This document shows, piece after piece, positions 33,073-42,320 of a stretch of DNA of 64,000 bases. The DNA is from JAIRNF01 sp031550925 (GTDB lineage Bacteria > Bacteroidota > Bacteroidia > Bacteroidales > UBA932), in contig JAVBOE010000017.1 in the NCBI GenBank assembly GCA_031550925.1, forward strand, positions 1-64,000. The letters are read 5' to 3'. The position numbers and the translations under genes are program-made. The stretch's first letter is position 1, and every line of letters begins with the position of its first letter. Below the pieces are notes generated by a model, which was not told the origin of the DNA, ran no database searches, and worked only from the letters and a program-made list of their open reading frames with translations.

Positions 33073-34176
33073 TTAATCTTTTTTCTTACACTGAACAATG
33101 CTATGCCCCATTCCTAGGTTATCGTGAATTACTTCAACAGCAAGTCCGGCATCGCTTATGCAGCGTATCATATCTTCAGAATAATACATTTTACTATTGC
33201 CGTTTGCCATTGCTGTAAAGTATATACTGGTTTGCGCCAAGCAGTATGATGCTGTTTCAAATCTTTGCCTATCCCAAAAAGTTTCCATGATGTAAAGACG
33301 AGCATTGCTGCTCATAGAAACAGCTGCACGCTGAAGTATGCTAACCACTTCTTCTTCCGAGAAGCAGTCGAGGAACTGGCTCATCCATATGGCGTCATAA
33401 CCTTTTGGGAAAGGAACGTTCTTATCCAATAAATTTACGCCATGACCATGAATGCGTTCCGCTCCGGTTTTACCTGCTGTGAATTGTTTCATTAGCTCCA
33501 GCTGCTGAGGTAAATCCATGATGGTAACGTTAACTGTCGGATTATACTCAACACACTTAAGCGCCCAACGACCGGTGTTACCGCCAACATCAAGTAGGGT
33601 AGAAGGGTTATTGCCGAATACTATCTTAAGCGCTTCTTCAAAAGAACAATCAGAATAGTAGTGGTCAAAACCGAACCAGCTCTTTTGCACATGCTCTGGT
33701 AGGCTTGATAAACCTTCATATATTGTAGGCCAATCGCCAAAAACTTTTAGCCCTTCCGGCTTACCATTTAGCAACGCTTCTTCAAGATTGAATAGCCCGA
33801 GGTAGTTTACATCATGGTTAAAATCCAGGTTTACACGAGCCATTTTATCGTTTAGCAAAAACCATCCTGTTTTTGACAAAACGAAACGATTATCGTTAAG
33901 TAAAACCGTTTTTATTGTAAGCGATGATTCCAGAAGAACTTGGGTTGCGTATGGAGATAGCTTAGTGTGCTCGATGATTTCATCTATGGTTAACCCGTCA
34001 CGATTCTCGGCAAGTAAATCAAGAATGCCGAATTTTATCATTAGGCGGGATACTTGAAACACTACCGGAGCAAAAGCAATTTCTTGCGCCAACCGTTGTG
34101 CCTCTAGGGCTGTATGAGGTTCTTTTGAATATCGTTTTTTAAGTTCGTCAGATATATTCATGGTAATCGGTATCAT
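33073..34176 (-). CDS. SAM-dependent O-methyltransferase
   Basis: 367 residues. The N-terminal 100 residues form a winged-helix dimerisation domain (FQVSRLMIKFGILDLLAENRDGLT). The C-terminal part is a class I methyltransferase: LLDVGGNTGRWAL binds SAM, and MSQFLDCFSEEEVVSIL follows. This is the layout of caffeate/acetylserotonin-type O-methyltransferases, often acting on phenolic hydroxyls. Methylation of the aromatic head group is the natural inference here. It is one base away from the acyltransferase gene. Confidence 0.85.
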   Translation of the reverse strand: MIPITMNISDELKKRYSKEPHTALEAQRLAQEIAFAPVVFQVSRLMIKFGILDLLAENRDGLTIDEIIEHTKLSPYATQVLLESSLTIKTVLLNDNRFVLSKTGWFLLNDKMARVNLDFNHDVNYLGLFNLEEALLNGKPEGLKVFGDWPTIYEGLSSLPEHVQKSWFGFDHYYSDCSFEEALKIVFGNNPSTLLDVGGNTGRWALKCVEYNPTVNVTIMDLPQQLELMKQFTAGKTGAERIHGHGVNLLDKNVPFPKGYDAIWMSQFLDCFSEEEVVSILQRAAVSMSSNARLYIMETFWDRQRFETASYCLAQTSIYFTAMANGNSKMYYSEDMIRCISDAGLAVEVIHDNLGMGHSIVQCKKKD

Positions 34177-34177
34177 G

Positions 34178-35062
34178 TTACCCCCAAAATTTATAGTAGT
34201 TAAACCATTGTTCGGGATATTCTTTTAGTATGCTTTCAAGCGTTTGCACGTATTGTTTTAGCTGCTCTTGTTCAGGTTTATCTCCAACTTTTCTAGCTGT
34301 TGGTTGTGCTATGCAAAAATGAAAGCGATATGTTTTATGCGGCTCCCTCATTGCAAAGTAAAAAACTACCGGGACTTTTAGTCGTGATGCCAGCAAAAAC
34401 GGACCACCCGGAAATTTTGCTTCTTTTCCCATAAAAAAACAGGTCAGCAGCTTATCTTCTTTCACATAACGGTCTCCCTGAAAACAAACGTACTCTTTGT
34501 TGTCTAACGCTGTTTTAATAGCAAAAACGTGCTCTAAATTATCGTTGTTAACCGCAACTATTTTATAATCGGCAAAAGCCTTATTTTTTTCTAACACTTC
34601 TTTAATGCGCCTGTGCTCGGCATCGTAAAGCACTATGTTTATTTTTTTTCCATAACCCTCAAAGAACGGAGTCCCTATTTCCCAGCTGCCTACATGCGCC
34701 CCTATTATTATGGCTCCTTTATCATCGTTCAGTATTTCAAGAAATTTTTCGTAATTCTCAAACTTAAACTTGAACTTCTTTGTAAGCCCGCAACCAATGG
34801 CAACCTTATCTATTAGTATCTGTCCGAAACGATAGTAGTTCTTAAATAAAAAGCCTATGGATTTAAATACGTTTCGTTTTAGGATTTTTCGGGAGTAAAA
34901 CCACGAACTGGCTGTAGCCCTTGGTGCAAAAGGTATAAAATGGATAACAATAAAGGCAAGGAATGTATATGCAACATTAACTCCAAGATGCTTTATCAAA
35001 TAGATAAAGAACAGGTATCCGAATTTTCCACCTCGTGTTTTGCCTTCCCACTCTGTAGCCAT
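34178..35062 (-). CDS. LPLAT-type acyltransferase (LpxL/HtrB-like)
   Basis: 294 residues with an N-terminal membrane helix (about 15-45). The HxxxxE active-site box is HVGSWE, preceded by GAIIIGAH, and FQGDRYVKED follows. LpxL-like enzymes attach acyl chains from ACP to a glycolipid. In APE-type clusters such an enzyme probably joins the polyene chain to its lipid anchor. It shares one base with the ACP gene upstream. A second acyltransferase domain is present in the exporter fusion. Confidence 0.85.
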   Translation of the reverse strand: MATEWEGKTRGGKFGYLFFIYLIKHLGVNVAYTFLAFIVIHFIPFAPRATASSWFYSRKILKRNVFKSIGFLFKNYYRFGQILIDKVAIGCGLTKKFKFKFENYEKFLEILNDDKGAIIIGAHVGSWEIGTPFFEGYGKKINIVLYDAEHRRIKEVLEKNKAFADYKIVAVNNDNLEHVFAIKTALDNKEYVCFQGDRYVKEDKLLTCFFMGKEAKFPGGPFLLASRLKVPVVFYFAMREPHKTYRFHFCIAQPTARKVGDKPEQEQLKQYVQTLESILKEYPEQWFNYYKFWG

Positions 35063-35313
35063 TATTCCTCAACATTCATACGCGAAATAACGAAGTTGTA
35101 AAAATCCTGAACTGTTTGTACTCCAATAAAATCTTTACTGGTTACAGAAAATCCAAAATTTTGCTCAACTAAAACAACCATATCTACCATATCTAAGCTG
35201 TCTAGCCGCAATACTTTCATCAAATTGGCATCCGGTTGAATTAATTCAATATCCGTTTCAAATTCGTCTGCTAAAGTTGCTCTAATCTTTTCGGTAATTT
35301 CTACAATTCTCAT
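35062..35313 (-). CDS. Acyl carrier protein
   Basis: 83 residues. The phosphopantetheine attachment site is LRLDSLDMVD with S39. It differs clearly from the 30213 ACP, so the two may serve different steps, such as starter loading and elongation. It precedes the acyltransferase gene with a TAATG overlap. Confidence 0.92.
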   Translation of the reverse strand: MRIVEITEKIRATLADEFETDIELIQPDANLMKVLRLDSLDMVDMVVLVEQNFGFSVTSKDFIGVQTVQDFYNFVISRMNVEE

Positions 35314-35343
35314 GGTTTCTGCTTAATATTGGTAATATTAAGT

Positions 35344-36567
35344 TTACTCTTTAAATTTTTTAATAATTAAGGTTGAGTTGGTTCCTCCAAAGCCAAATGA
35401 GTTGGATAGGAAGGTGTCAAACTCAATATCTACACGCTTTGAAGGAATATTGAGCAAGGAAGAAGTCTCGTCAGATTCTTCGAAGTTGATATTAGGAGCA
35501 ACAAAATTATTCTGCATCATTAGGGTTGAGTAAACAATTTCGCTTGCACCTGCCATCCACATTTCGTGTCCGGTCATTGATTTAGTTGACGTAACCAGCG
35601 GACGGTATTCTCCAAAAACATCAATAATAGCTTGTGCTTCATTTAAATCGCCGATAGGCGTTGACGTTGCGTGAGCGTTGATGTATTTTATATCAGAAAG
35701 TTTTACGCCCGAAGATTCAATAGCCATCTGCAGCGATTTTTTAGAACCGTTGATGTTAGGCACAGACATGTGATCTCCGTTTGAAGAAAATCCGTAACCC
35801 ATAATTTCGGCAAGAATAGGTGCTCCGCGTTTCTTCGCTGATTCGTAGCTCTCGATTACCAGACTTGCAGCACCTCCGCTCGGAACTAATCCATCGCGGT
35901 TTTTGTCGAATGGACGTGATGCTTTGTGAGGCTCATCTATGCGGGTAGAGAAGGTTCCTAACCCATCGAAGCTGCTAACCCCAAAAGGATTTACTTCTTG
36001 TGCGCCACCGCAAAGTATGCAATTTTGAAATCCATTCCCAATTAAAATGTAGGCCATACCAATAGAGTGAGAACCACTGGCGCATGCCCCGGATATGGTA
36101 AAGCTGATACCTTTGAGCTTAAAAATAATGGAGAGGTTCATCGTTACAGTCGAGTTTAGCGCCTGAAAAACGGAACCGGCCCCTACAAGTGCTGTATTTC
36201 TCTTTGTCCTAACAGTATCACACGCTGTAATAATGGGAACAGCACTGCTGTCATTTCCATATAAAATTCCTACATCATTAGCCTCTAAAAACGCGCTGTC
36301 GATGCCTGCATTCCGAAATGCTTCTGCTGTTGCCATGTAGGCATATTCACCTTGTTCGGCAAGGTAGTTACGTTGACGCCTGTCAAGCAAAGGTTTTAAA
36401 TCCGGACGCTCAATAATGCCTGTTAAGGGAGAAATAAACCCCAGCTCTTTACGTTCGGGGTCAATGCCAATGCCTGATTTTCCATGATATAGCGAATCCT
36501 TTACCTCATTGAGATTTTTGCCTATACATGAGTATATCCCCATACCCGTTATTACAACTCTTTTCAT
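35344..36567 (-). CDS. Beta-ketoacyl-ACP synthase (FabB-like)
   Basis: 407 residues, full length. Cys-His-His triad: SGACASGSHSIG (C162), INAHATSTPIGD and STKSMTGHEMWMAG. The GHEMWMAG form is FabB-like. It could do the first condensation on the coumaroyl starter or work as an ApeR-like ketosynthase. It begins 5 bases after the ammonia-lyase gene and precedes an ACP gene. Confidence 0.88.
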   Translation of the reverse strand: MKRVVITGMGIYSCIGKNLNEVKDSLYHGKSGIGIDPERKELGFISPLTGIIERPDLKPLLDRRQRNYLAEQGEYAYMATAEAFRNAGIDSAFLEANDVGILYGNDSSAVPIITACDTVRTKRNTALVGAGSVFQALNSTVTMNLSIIFKLKGISFTISGACASGSHSIGMAYILIGNGFQNCILCGGAQEVNPFGVSSFDGLGTFSTRIDEPHKASRPFDKNRDGLVPSGGAASLVIESYESAKKRGAPILAEIMGYGFSSNGDHMSVPNINGSKKSLQMAIESSGVKLSDIKYINAHATSTPIGDLNEAQAIIDVFGEYRPLVTSTKSMTGHEMWMAGASEIVYSTLMMQNNFVAPNINFEESDETSSLLNIPSKRVDIEFDTFLSNSFGFGGTNSTLIIKKFKE

Positions 36568-36572
36568 TTTCG

Positions 36573-38111
36573 CTATAGCTCGACTTCCGACAATTTGTGA
36601 TTCTTCAAATACTCAACAAGTTTTTCTATATCCTTATACATTGGCTTATCTTCAACAAACACAGGGAAGATATCTCGTACTTCGGCATATATCTTTGCTG
36701 TTTTTGGAGATAGCTTTGATTGAATTTTCAGGTAATCTATGGCTTGTGCTATTGCCATAAATTGAATTGACAATACCTGAAATGAATTCTCTATAACTGT
36801 TTTCGCAATTAGCGCCGAGTTAGTGCCCATGCTTACGATATCTTGATTGTCGTTGTTATTCGGGATGCTATGCACATACATCGGGTTCGACAACGTTTGG
36901 CACTCGGCGGTGGTTGATGTTGCCGTAAACTGTGCAGCTTGTAAACCGTAGTTAAGACCAAGCGTACCAAGATTTCCGAAAGGTGGAAGAATTTCGTTAA
37001 TCTTATCATGGAAGATATAGTTAAGCTGTCGCTCGGCAAGCATGGTTAGCTTTGTAATCGCAATCTTCAGCTTATCCATTTCGTATGAAACATAATCGCC
37101 ATGAAAGTTTCCGCCATGGTATATATTTTGCGAATCGGGGTCAACAATCGGATTATCACATGCCGAGTTGATTTCGTTAACCAAAACCTTTTCCGCATTT
37201 TTCAGCTCATCATATATAGGTCCTAGCACTTGTGGCACGCAACGAAGAGAATAGTATGGCTGTACTTTATGTGCAAAAATACGCTCTTCGTGCTTATGGC
37301 TATATAGCTCAATCTCTCGTTTACGAACACATTGACTGTCTTCTATCAGCTTAGTCATAATTTCGGCAATCTTGCTTTGTCCTTTGTGTCGTTTGGTATC
37401 GTTAAGCTCTTTCGCCATAAAGTCATCGTATGATGAAACGACTTCATTCACCATAACCGATGCTATAATTGACCATTGTAGCAGCTTACGGGCATATATC
37501 AGATTAACAAGCCCGATGCCTGTCATAACAGAAGTACCATTGGTTACTGATAATCCTTCGCGAATACGCATTGCAAAAGGTTTCAATCCTAGCTGTTTCA
37601 TTACATCGGAACAGTTTTGAAGCTGACCATTGTAGTAAACCTCTCCTTCGCCAATAAATGTTAACGCAAGGTGTGCAAGCTGTACCAAATCACCGCTAGC
37701 TCCAACGCTTCCATGCTCGGGAACGAATGGATATATCTCTTTATTGATAAAGTTTACAATAAGGTTAACCAGTTCAGGGTGTACTCCCGATTTTCCTTGT
37801 AGAAAAGTATAAAGACGTGCGAGCATTGCAGCCCTCACATAAATGGGCTCTAGTGGTTTTCCCGCTCCAACCGAGTGGCTGCGAATTATGTTATACTGTA
37901 GCTCTGTTAGGGCTTTGTCGTCTATTCTGTATTGAGCCATTGGCCCAAAGCCTGTATTAATACCGTAGATAACTTTATTAGCAGAGAAATCTTCCAAAAA
38001 GTCGAAGCTTCTTTGCACTTCGGCCATGGTTTCTTTCAGGATAGCTATCGGTTGCTTATCAAATACTATATTTTTTATCGACTCTAGGTCTATCAACGCG
38101 TTTTGTTCCAT
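36573..38111 (-). CDS. Tyrosine ammonia-lyase (aromatic amino acid lyase)
   Basis: 512 residues. The MIO cofactor triad is A138-S139-G140 (VGASGDLVQLAHLAL). It deaminates an aromatic amino acid. The selectivity position reads SH (78-79, IIRSHSVGAG), as in histidine ammonia-lyases. However, the Flavobacterium johnsoniae tyrosine ammonia-lyase, as I recall it, also has SH there and is close over long stretches (for example ATSTTAECQTLSNPMYVHS). Genome context agrees: it heads an aryl-polyene run and would make 4-coumarate from tyrosine. A real HutH lies elsewhere (61753). It is the first gene of the run; 426 noncoding bases lie upstream. Confidence 0.85.
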   Translation of the reverse strand: MEQNALIDLESIKNIVFDKQPIAILKETMAEVQRSFDFLEDFSANKVIYGINTGFGPMAQYRIDDKALTELQYNIIRSHSVGAGKPLEPIYVRAAMLARLYTFLQGKSGVHPELVNLIVNFINKEIYPFVPEHGSVGASGDLVQLAHLALTFIGEGEVYYNGQLQNCSDVMKQLGLKPFAMRIREGLSVTNGTSVMTGIGLVNLIYARKLLQWSIIASVMVNEVVSSYDDFMAKELNDTKRHKGQSKIAEIMTKLIEDSQCVRKREIELYSHKHEERIFAHKVQPYYSLRCVPQVLGPIYDELKNAEKVLVNEINSACDNPIVDPDSQNIYHGGNFHGDYVSYEMDKLKIAITKLTMLAERQLNYIFHDKINEILPPFGNLGTLGLNYGLQAAQFTATSTTAECQTLSNPMYVHSIPNNNDNQDIVSMGTNSALIAKTVIENSFQVLSIQFMAIAQAIDYLKIQSKLSPKTAKIYAEVRDIFPVFVEDKPMYKDIEKLVEYLKNHKLSEVEL

Positions 38112-38537
38112 GTAGAAAATCGGATTATTCCAAACTGTAAAAGTACTATTTTATTTGCAAAAGCTTTAAATTTAAGCTTGAGATATGAGTACTAGCAATC
38201 CGATTTATTTATCTAGTTGACTTACAGTGAAAAATAAGTACTTAAAAAATGCTAAATTTTCCAATACTCTGTTTCGAGCAATTTATATCTGATTTGTTTA
38301 AAAATGAGGCTTTTAAAGTGATTTAACTTGTTGAATTGAGTAGAGTAATGGAATCGCATATTGGCTTAATTCGAGAATTTTTGAACATCTGTAGATATAG
38401 GCTTGTAAAGTTCTGGAGGATATACAAACACAAGCTCTATTGCATATCAAATCAAAAAGTGTAAATATAGTTGTGGTTACAGAAACAAAAAGATTTATCT
38501 AAATTTGTTTGATACAGATTAGTAAAAAGCAAATGTT
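38112..38537. other. 426-bp gap between the ammonia-lyase and GH92 genes
   Basis: A divergent promoter region, AT-rich, with no gene. A perfect 10-bp inverted repeat (AAATCGGATT at 38117-38126 and AATCCGATTT at 38197-38206) lies near the ammonia-lyase start and could be a regulator site. On the minus strand TACTTTTA (38138-38145) is a weak -7-like box. On the plus strand TAAATTTG (38500-38507) fits the consensus for the GH92 gene. Confidence 0.5.
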
Positions 38538-40874
38538 ATGTTAAAGATTGCTCGTTTTATCACGTTTATTTTGTGTATGGGCTATGGTGTAAATGCTGTG
38601 GCGCAAGAAAGGCTTATTGATTATGTAAACCCAATGGTTGGCACTAAAAGTATGGGGCACACGTTTCCGGGTGCTTGTTCGCCTTTTGGGTTGGTGCAGC
38701 TGAGCCCCGATACCGAAATGATACCACATAATATTGATGGAAAATATCAGCCTGAGGCTTATAGGTATTGTGCCGGATATCAGTATGGTGACAAAACGAT
38801 AGTTGGCTTTAGCCACACTCATTTCAACGGTACGGGTCACTCCGATTTAGGCGATATTTTGATGGTTCCGACAACAGGCGAAGTTCAGCTGAAAATGGGT
38901 ACGGTAGAAAATCCTGAAAACGGCTATCGTTCTCGTTTTAACCATGATAACGAGCATGCAGAGTTAGGTTACTATTCTGTTCTTTTAGATGATTATAATA
39001 TTAAGGCTGAGCTCACGGCTACCGAGCGTACAGGTGTACATCGTTATACATACCCAAAAGGAGAGGGGCATATTATTCTTGATTTGGCGTATGGAATTTA
39101 TAGCTATGACGGAAAGGTGTTGATGGCAAACTTACGTGTTGAGGATGAATATACGCTTACAGGATATCGTATAACACAGGGGTGGTCGCGTATGAATTAC
39201 GTTCATTTCGCTATTAAATTTTCAAAACCGATTAAGAATTATGGTTGCGAGAATGACGATAAACCAAAGTATATCGGGTGGTGGAGAAAGTTTGATATAC
39301 AGAATAGCTTTCCGGAAATGTTTGGCAAGAAGCTTACAGCCTTTTTCACTTTTGATTTTGAAGATGGACAACCTCTTGAGGTTAAAGTGGCTTTATCGCC
39401 TGTTGATGCTTTAAGCGCGCTGAATAATATGGAGGTTGAAACATCCGGTAAAAACTTCGACCAGATAAAGCAAGATGCACAAAACAAGTGGGAGAAGGAA
39501 CTGAGCGTAATTCGTATAAAAGCAGATGAGGAACGCAAAAAAGTTTTCTATACTGCGTTGTATCGCACTATGATAAATCCATCCGTTTATCAGGATGTTG
39601 ACGGACGTTATAGAGGGATTGACCACAGCATACATCAAGCCGATAAAGGAAGCATAAACTACACTATCTTTTCAGTTTGGGATACCTATCGGGCACAGCA
39701 TCCGCTAATGAATGTCATAAAAAGAGACTATAGCAAACAGTTTGTCAATTCAATGCTAAACCATTATAAACAGAGTCCGCATGGCGCGCTTCCGGTATGG
39801 GCGCACATGGGAAATGAAAATTGGTGTATGATAGGATACCATTCGGTTTCAGTCATTTCTGATGCTATTGCTAAAGGCATTGATATCGACAAAGAGCTGG
39901 CGTTAAAAGCATGTATTAGCAGCGCTAACGTTTCATACTACGATGGTATAAAAGAGTATAAGGAGTATGGCTATTTGCCAATGGAATTCAATAGTTCGTC
40001 AGCATCAATAACGTTAGAGTATGCGTATGATGATTGGACAATTGCAGCCTTGGCTCAACGTATGGGAAAAGCATCGGTAACAGATGAATACAGCAAACGA
40101 GCATATAGCTATAAAAATATTTTTGATCCGAGCATTCAGTTTGCACGTCCTAAAGATAAGACAGGAGAGTTTAAAGAGCCTTTTGATGTGTTGGATACGC
40201 ATAACCAAGGATTTATTGAGGGCAACTCGTGGAACTACTCATTCTATGTACCACATGATGTTAATGGTTTAATAGCATTGATGGGCGGTAAAGAACGTTT
40301 TGTGCAGCGGTTGGATTCGCTATTCACAATGACACTTCCTGCCAAATATTTCGAAAACACCGAAGATATTAACGAGGAAGGCATTATGGGTAACTATGTG
40401 CATGGTAACGAACCCAGCCATCATGTTGCCTATCTTTATGCATGGACAGACGAGCCTTGGAAAGCGCAATACCGCTTACATGAGATAATGAGCAAGATGT
40501 ATAAAAACAAACCCGATGGACTTTGTGGTAACGATGATTGTGGGCAGATGTCGGCATGGTATATCTTTTCGTCAATGGGTTTTTACCCTGTTTGTCCGGG
40601 GACGGATCAATACGTATTGGGGTCTCCCAATTCACAAGAAGCTGTTATAAATCTTGAAAATGGCAAAACATTTAAAATATTGGCACCAAAGCTTACCAAT
40701 AAAAACGTATATGTAAAATCGGTTAAGCTGAATGGTGCGGACTACACCAAAGCATACATAACACATGCCGATATTATGAACGGAGGAGAGCTGTTCTTCG
40801 AGATGTCTGACAAGCCTAATAAAAAACGGACATTTGCTGATGATGAGAAGCCTTACTCATTAAGCAATAGATAG
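38538..40874 (+). CDS. GH92 alpha-mannosidase, secreted
   Basis: 778 residues with a signal peptide (about 1-23, ending NAVAQ). GH92 enzymes are calcium-dependent exo-alpha-mannosidases that trim N-glycans or mannans in the periplasm or outside. Family motifs: YVNPMVGTKSMGHTFPGA at the mature N-terminus, PFGLVQLSPDTE, GFSHTHFNGTG, then in the C-terminal domain GNDDCGQMSAWYIFSSMGF and PGTDQYVLGSP. Full length. It stands alone, with no SusC/D genes nearby. The substrate is probably host, yeast or plant mannoside. Confidence 0.95.
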   Translation: MLKIARFITFILCMGYGVNAVAQERLIDYVNPMVGTKSMGHTFPGACSPFGLVQLSPDTEMIPHNIDGKYQPEAYRYCAGYQYGDKTIVGFSHTHFNGTGHSDLGDILMVPTTGEVQLKMGTVENPENGYRSRFNHDNEHAELGYYSVLLDDYNIKAELTATERTGVHRYTYPKGEGHIILDLAYGIYSYDGKVLMANLRVEDEYTLTGYRITQGWSRMNYVHFAIKFSKPIKNYGCENDDKPKYIGWWRKFDIQNSFPEMFGKKLTAFFTFDFEDGQPLEVKVALSPVDALSALNNMEVETSGKNFDQIKQDAQNKWEKELSVIRIKADEERKKVFYTALYRTMINPSVYQDVDGRYRGIDHSIHQADKGSINYTIFSVWDTYRAQHPLMNVIKRDYSKQFVNSMLNHYKQSPHGALPVWAHMGNENWCMIGYHSVSVISDAIAKGIDIDKELALKACISSANVSYYDGIKEYKEYGYLPMEFNSSSASITLEYAYDDWTIAALAQRMGKASVTDEYSKRAYSYKNIFDPSIQFARPKDKTGEFKEPFDVLDTHNQGFIEGNSWNYSFYVPHDVNGLIALMGGKERFVQRLDSLFTMTLPAKYFENTEDINEEGIMGNYVHGNEPSHHVAYLYAWTDEPWKAQYRLHEIMSKMYKNKPDGLCGNDDCGQMSAWYIFSSMGFYPVCPGTDQYVLGSPNSQEAVINLENGKTFKILAPKLTNKNVYVKSVKLNGADYTKAYITHADIMNGGELFFEMSDKPNKKRTFADDEKPYSLSNR

Positions 40875-40875
40875 A

Positions 40876-40917
40876 AAAAGAGAAGCGATTACAAAACCTT
40901 GTAATCACTTCTCTTTT
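40876..40917. terminator. Bidirectional terminator between GH92 and tRNA-Pro
   Basis: The stem aaaagagaagcgattac / gtaatcacttctctttt has a central mismatch and an 8-base loop. It serves the GH92 gene on the plus strand and the tRNA gene on the minus strand. Confidence 0.85.
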
Positions 40918-40918
40918 G

Positions 40919-40992
40919 TCGGGGTACCAGGACTCGAACCTGGGACCCCCTGCTCCCAAAGCAGGTGCGCTAGCCAACTGCGCCACACCCCG
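40919..40992 (-). tRNA. tRNA-Pro (anticodon TGG)
   Basis: 74 bases. On the minus strand the acceptor CGGGGTG pairs with TACCCCG plus discriminator A. The anticodon arm is CCTGC-TTTGGGA-GCAGG, giving anticodon TGG, and the T arm has GGTTCGAGTCC. CCA is not encoded. Confidence 0.97.
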
Positions 40993-41060
40993 ATAATCGT
41001 AAAAATGGTAGGCTTTCCATTTTCGAGGAGCAAAGGTATAAAAAATCCGGATATACCAAG

Positions 41061-42218
41061 CTATTTTTCTAAATCGGATATGGGAATTGTTTTCCGAATC
41101 ACCTCATTTGCCTGTTTATCATTGATTATCACGTAGAAATTTTCTTTATCGCTCATGCAGTAAAAATCGATATAGCTGATATTCGCGGTATGAATTTTCC
41201 ACCGCTTACGAACAATACCATCTCTGGTTACGTAGGCTACAAATAAGCTTTCGCCGGAGCTAAACGTAGAGATAAATCCTTTAGCAATAGGTATGCTAGT
41301 ATGCTTATATACAGCCAAATCTTCTGCTATAGGTAGCTGTTTAATTTGCTTGTAGTCCGCGTCGAGAATTTTTACGCAAAAAGTATTCTCGTTTTTTATA
41401 ATCAAGGCCAGCCTGTTGTCTATATCCAGCAGCTCAATTGAGTTGGGAATATCCTTGCTTAGTAAAGAGCCGTCTCCTTGATTTATAATAGGTATATGCC
41501 TGTTTACGGTAAAATTTCCGTTGAACTCTGTTAGAATAAATAGCCCGTTAGCTTCGTTATTTTCTTTTGCAATAGGGTGCGTGCCGGATACCTCAGTACA
41601 TACTATTTGCTTGCCGTTGAAAGCTGTAGCGGTATAAGCCTTTACTAAACCAAAATTTTGAGCTAAACCTTCGGGGTACTCAAATAAAGAGATTGGAGGG
41701 ATTGCCCACACGCCCTTGTCTGTAAGGTAGCCGTAAAACAGCTTATTGTCCATATAGGCATATCCGGCTAACGATAGTATGAGCCAATGGTTATTAAAGA
41801 AGTGAAAATGAGGCAGCGATAAACCTATAGACTCTTCGCCCATGCCCTTCAGCTTATCGCCCATAAAATCTGTTATTACACCATCTTGTAGCTTAGAGAA
41901 AACGAAGCGATTCATCAAAACATCATAAAACGCTAAGCTATGGCCTGCAAAGTTAAAAAGATGAGGCTTATAAAAAATTTCGGGTTTATACTTCTCAATG
42001 CTATCGATAGATGCTCTGTACAACCAAAGTTCTTTTCTGCTTGTTTGAGAGCTAATTAACATTAGCGTATCGCCATGTGCCTCTAAAAGCTCGTTACTTT
42101 TTGATGGAAAAAGAATTTTTTCTGGAGCATTGTACGATGCGATATTTTGAGCATTGTTGGCGCTTATAATAGCAAGCGAAGAAGCAGCAACCAAAAATAC
42201 TTTTTTCAAAAGATTCAT
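41061..42218 (-). CDS. Secreted protein of unknown function (possible beta-propeller)
   Basis: 385 residues with a signal peptide (about 1-23, VFLVAASSLAIISANNA). No family recognised. The sequence alternates short beta-strand-like segments with repeated patterns of the type (hydrophobic)-x-x-GxLF or NRxALIIKN, and resembles 6-bladed propeller proteins of Bacteroidota, but I cannot identify clear blade repeats. The product should be periplasmic or extracellular. It is flanked by the two tRNA-Pro genes and no related gene is adjacent. Confidence 0.65.
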   Translation of the reverse strand: MNLLKKVFLVAASSLAIISANNAQNIASYNAPEKILFPSKSNELLEAHGDTLMLISSQTSRKELWLYRASIDSIEKYKPEIFYKPHLFNFAGHSLAFYDVLMNRFVFSKLQDGVITDFMGDKLKGMGEESIGLSLPHFHFFNNHWLILSLAGYAYMDNKLFYGYLTDKGVWAIPPISLFEYPEGLAQNFGLVKAYTATAFNGKQIVCTEVSGTHPIAKENNEANGLFILTEFNGNFTVNRHIPIINQGDGSLLSKDIPNSIELLDIDNRLALIIKNENTFCVKILDADYKQIKQLPIAEDLAVYKHTSIPIAKGFISTFSSGESLFVAYVTRDGIVRKRWKIHTANISYIDFYCMSDKENFYVIINDKQANEVIRKTIPISDLEK

Positions 42219-42277
42219 ATTACTAGGCTTTTAAAGTTTGCGACAAAGTTCGGTAATTTTTGTACACGGACAAATTG

Positions 42278-42305
42278 TTGTGATTATGATTTATTTTTAC
42301 CTTTG
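42278..42305 (+). promoter_or_regulatory. Promoter of the second tRNA-Pro gene
   Basis: TTG (42278-42280) and TACCTTTG (42298-42305) are 17 bases apart, 15 bases before the tRNA 5' end. Confidence 0.65.
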
Positions 42306-42320
42306 CTGTTCAAAATTAAT

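Noticed and set aside
17775..38111. Flexirubin cluster
   Set aside because: DarA and DarB, needed for the dialkylresorcinol half, are not in the run, so only aryl-polyene type is claimed.
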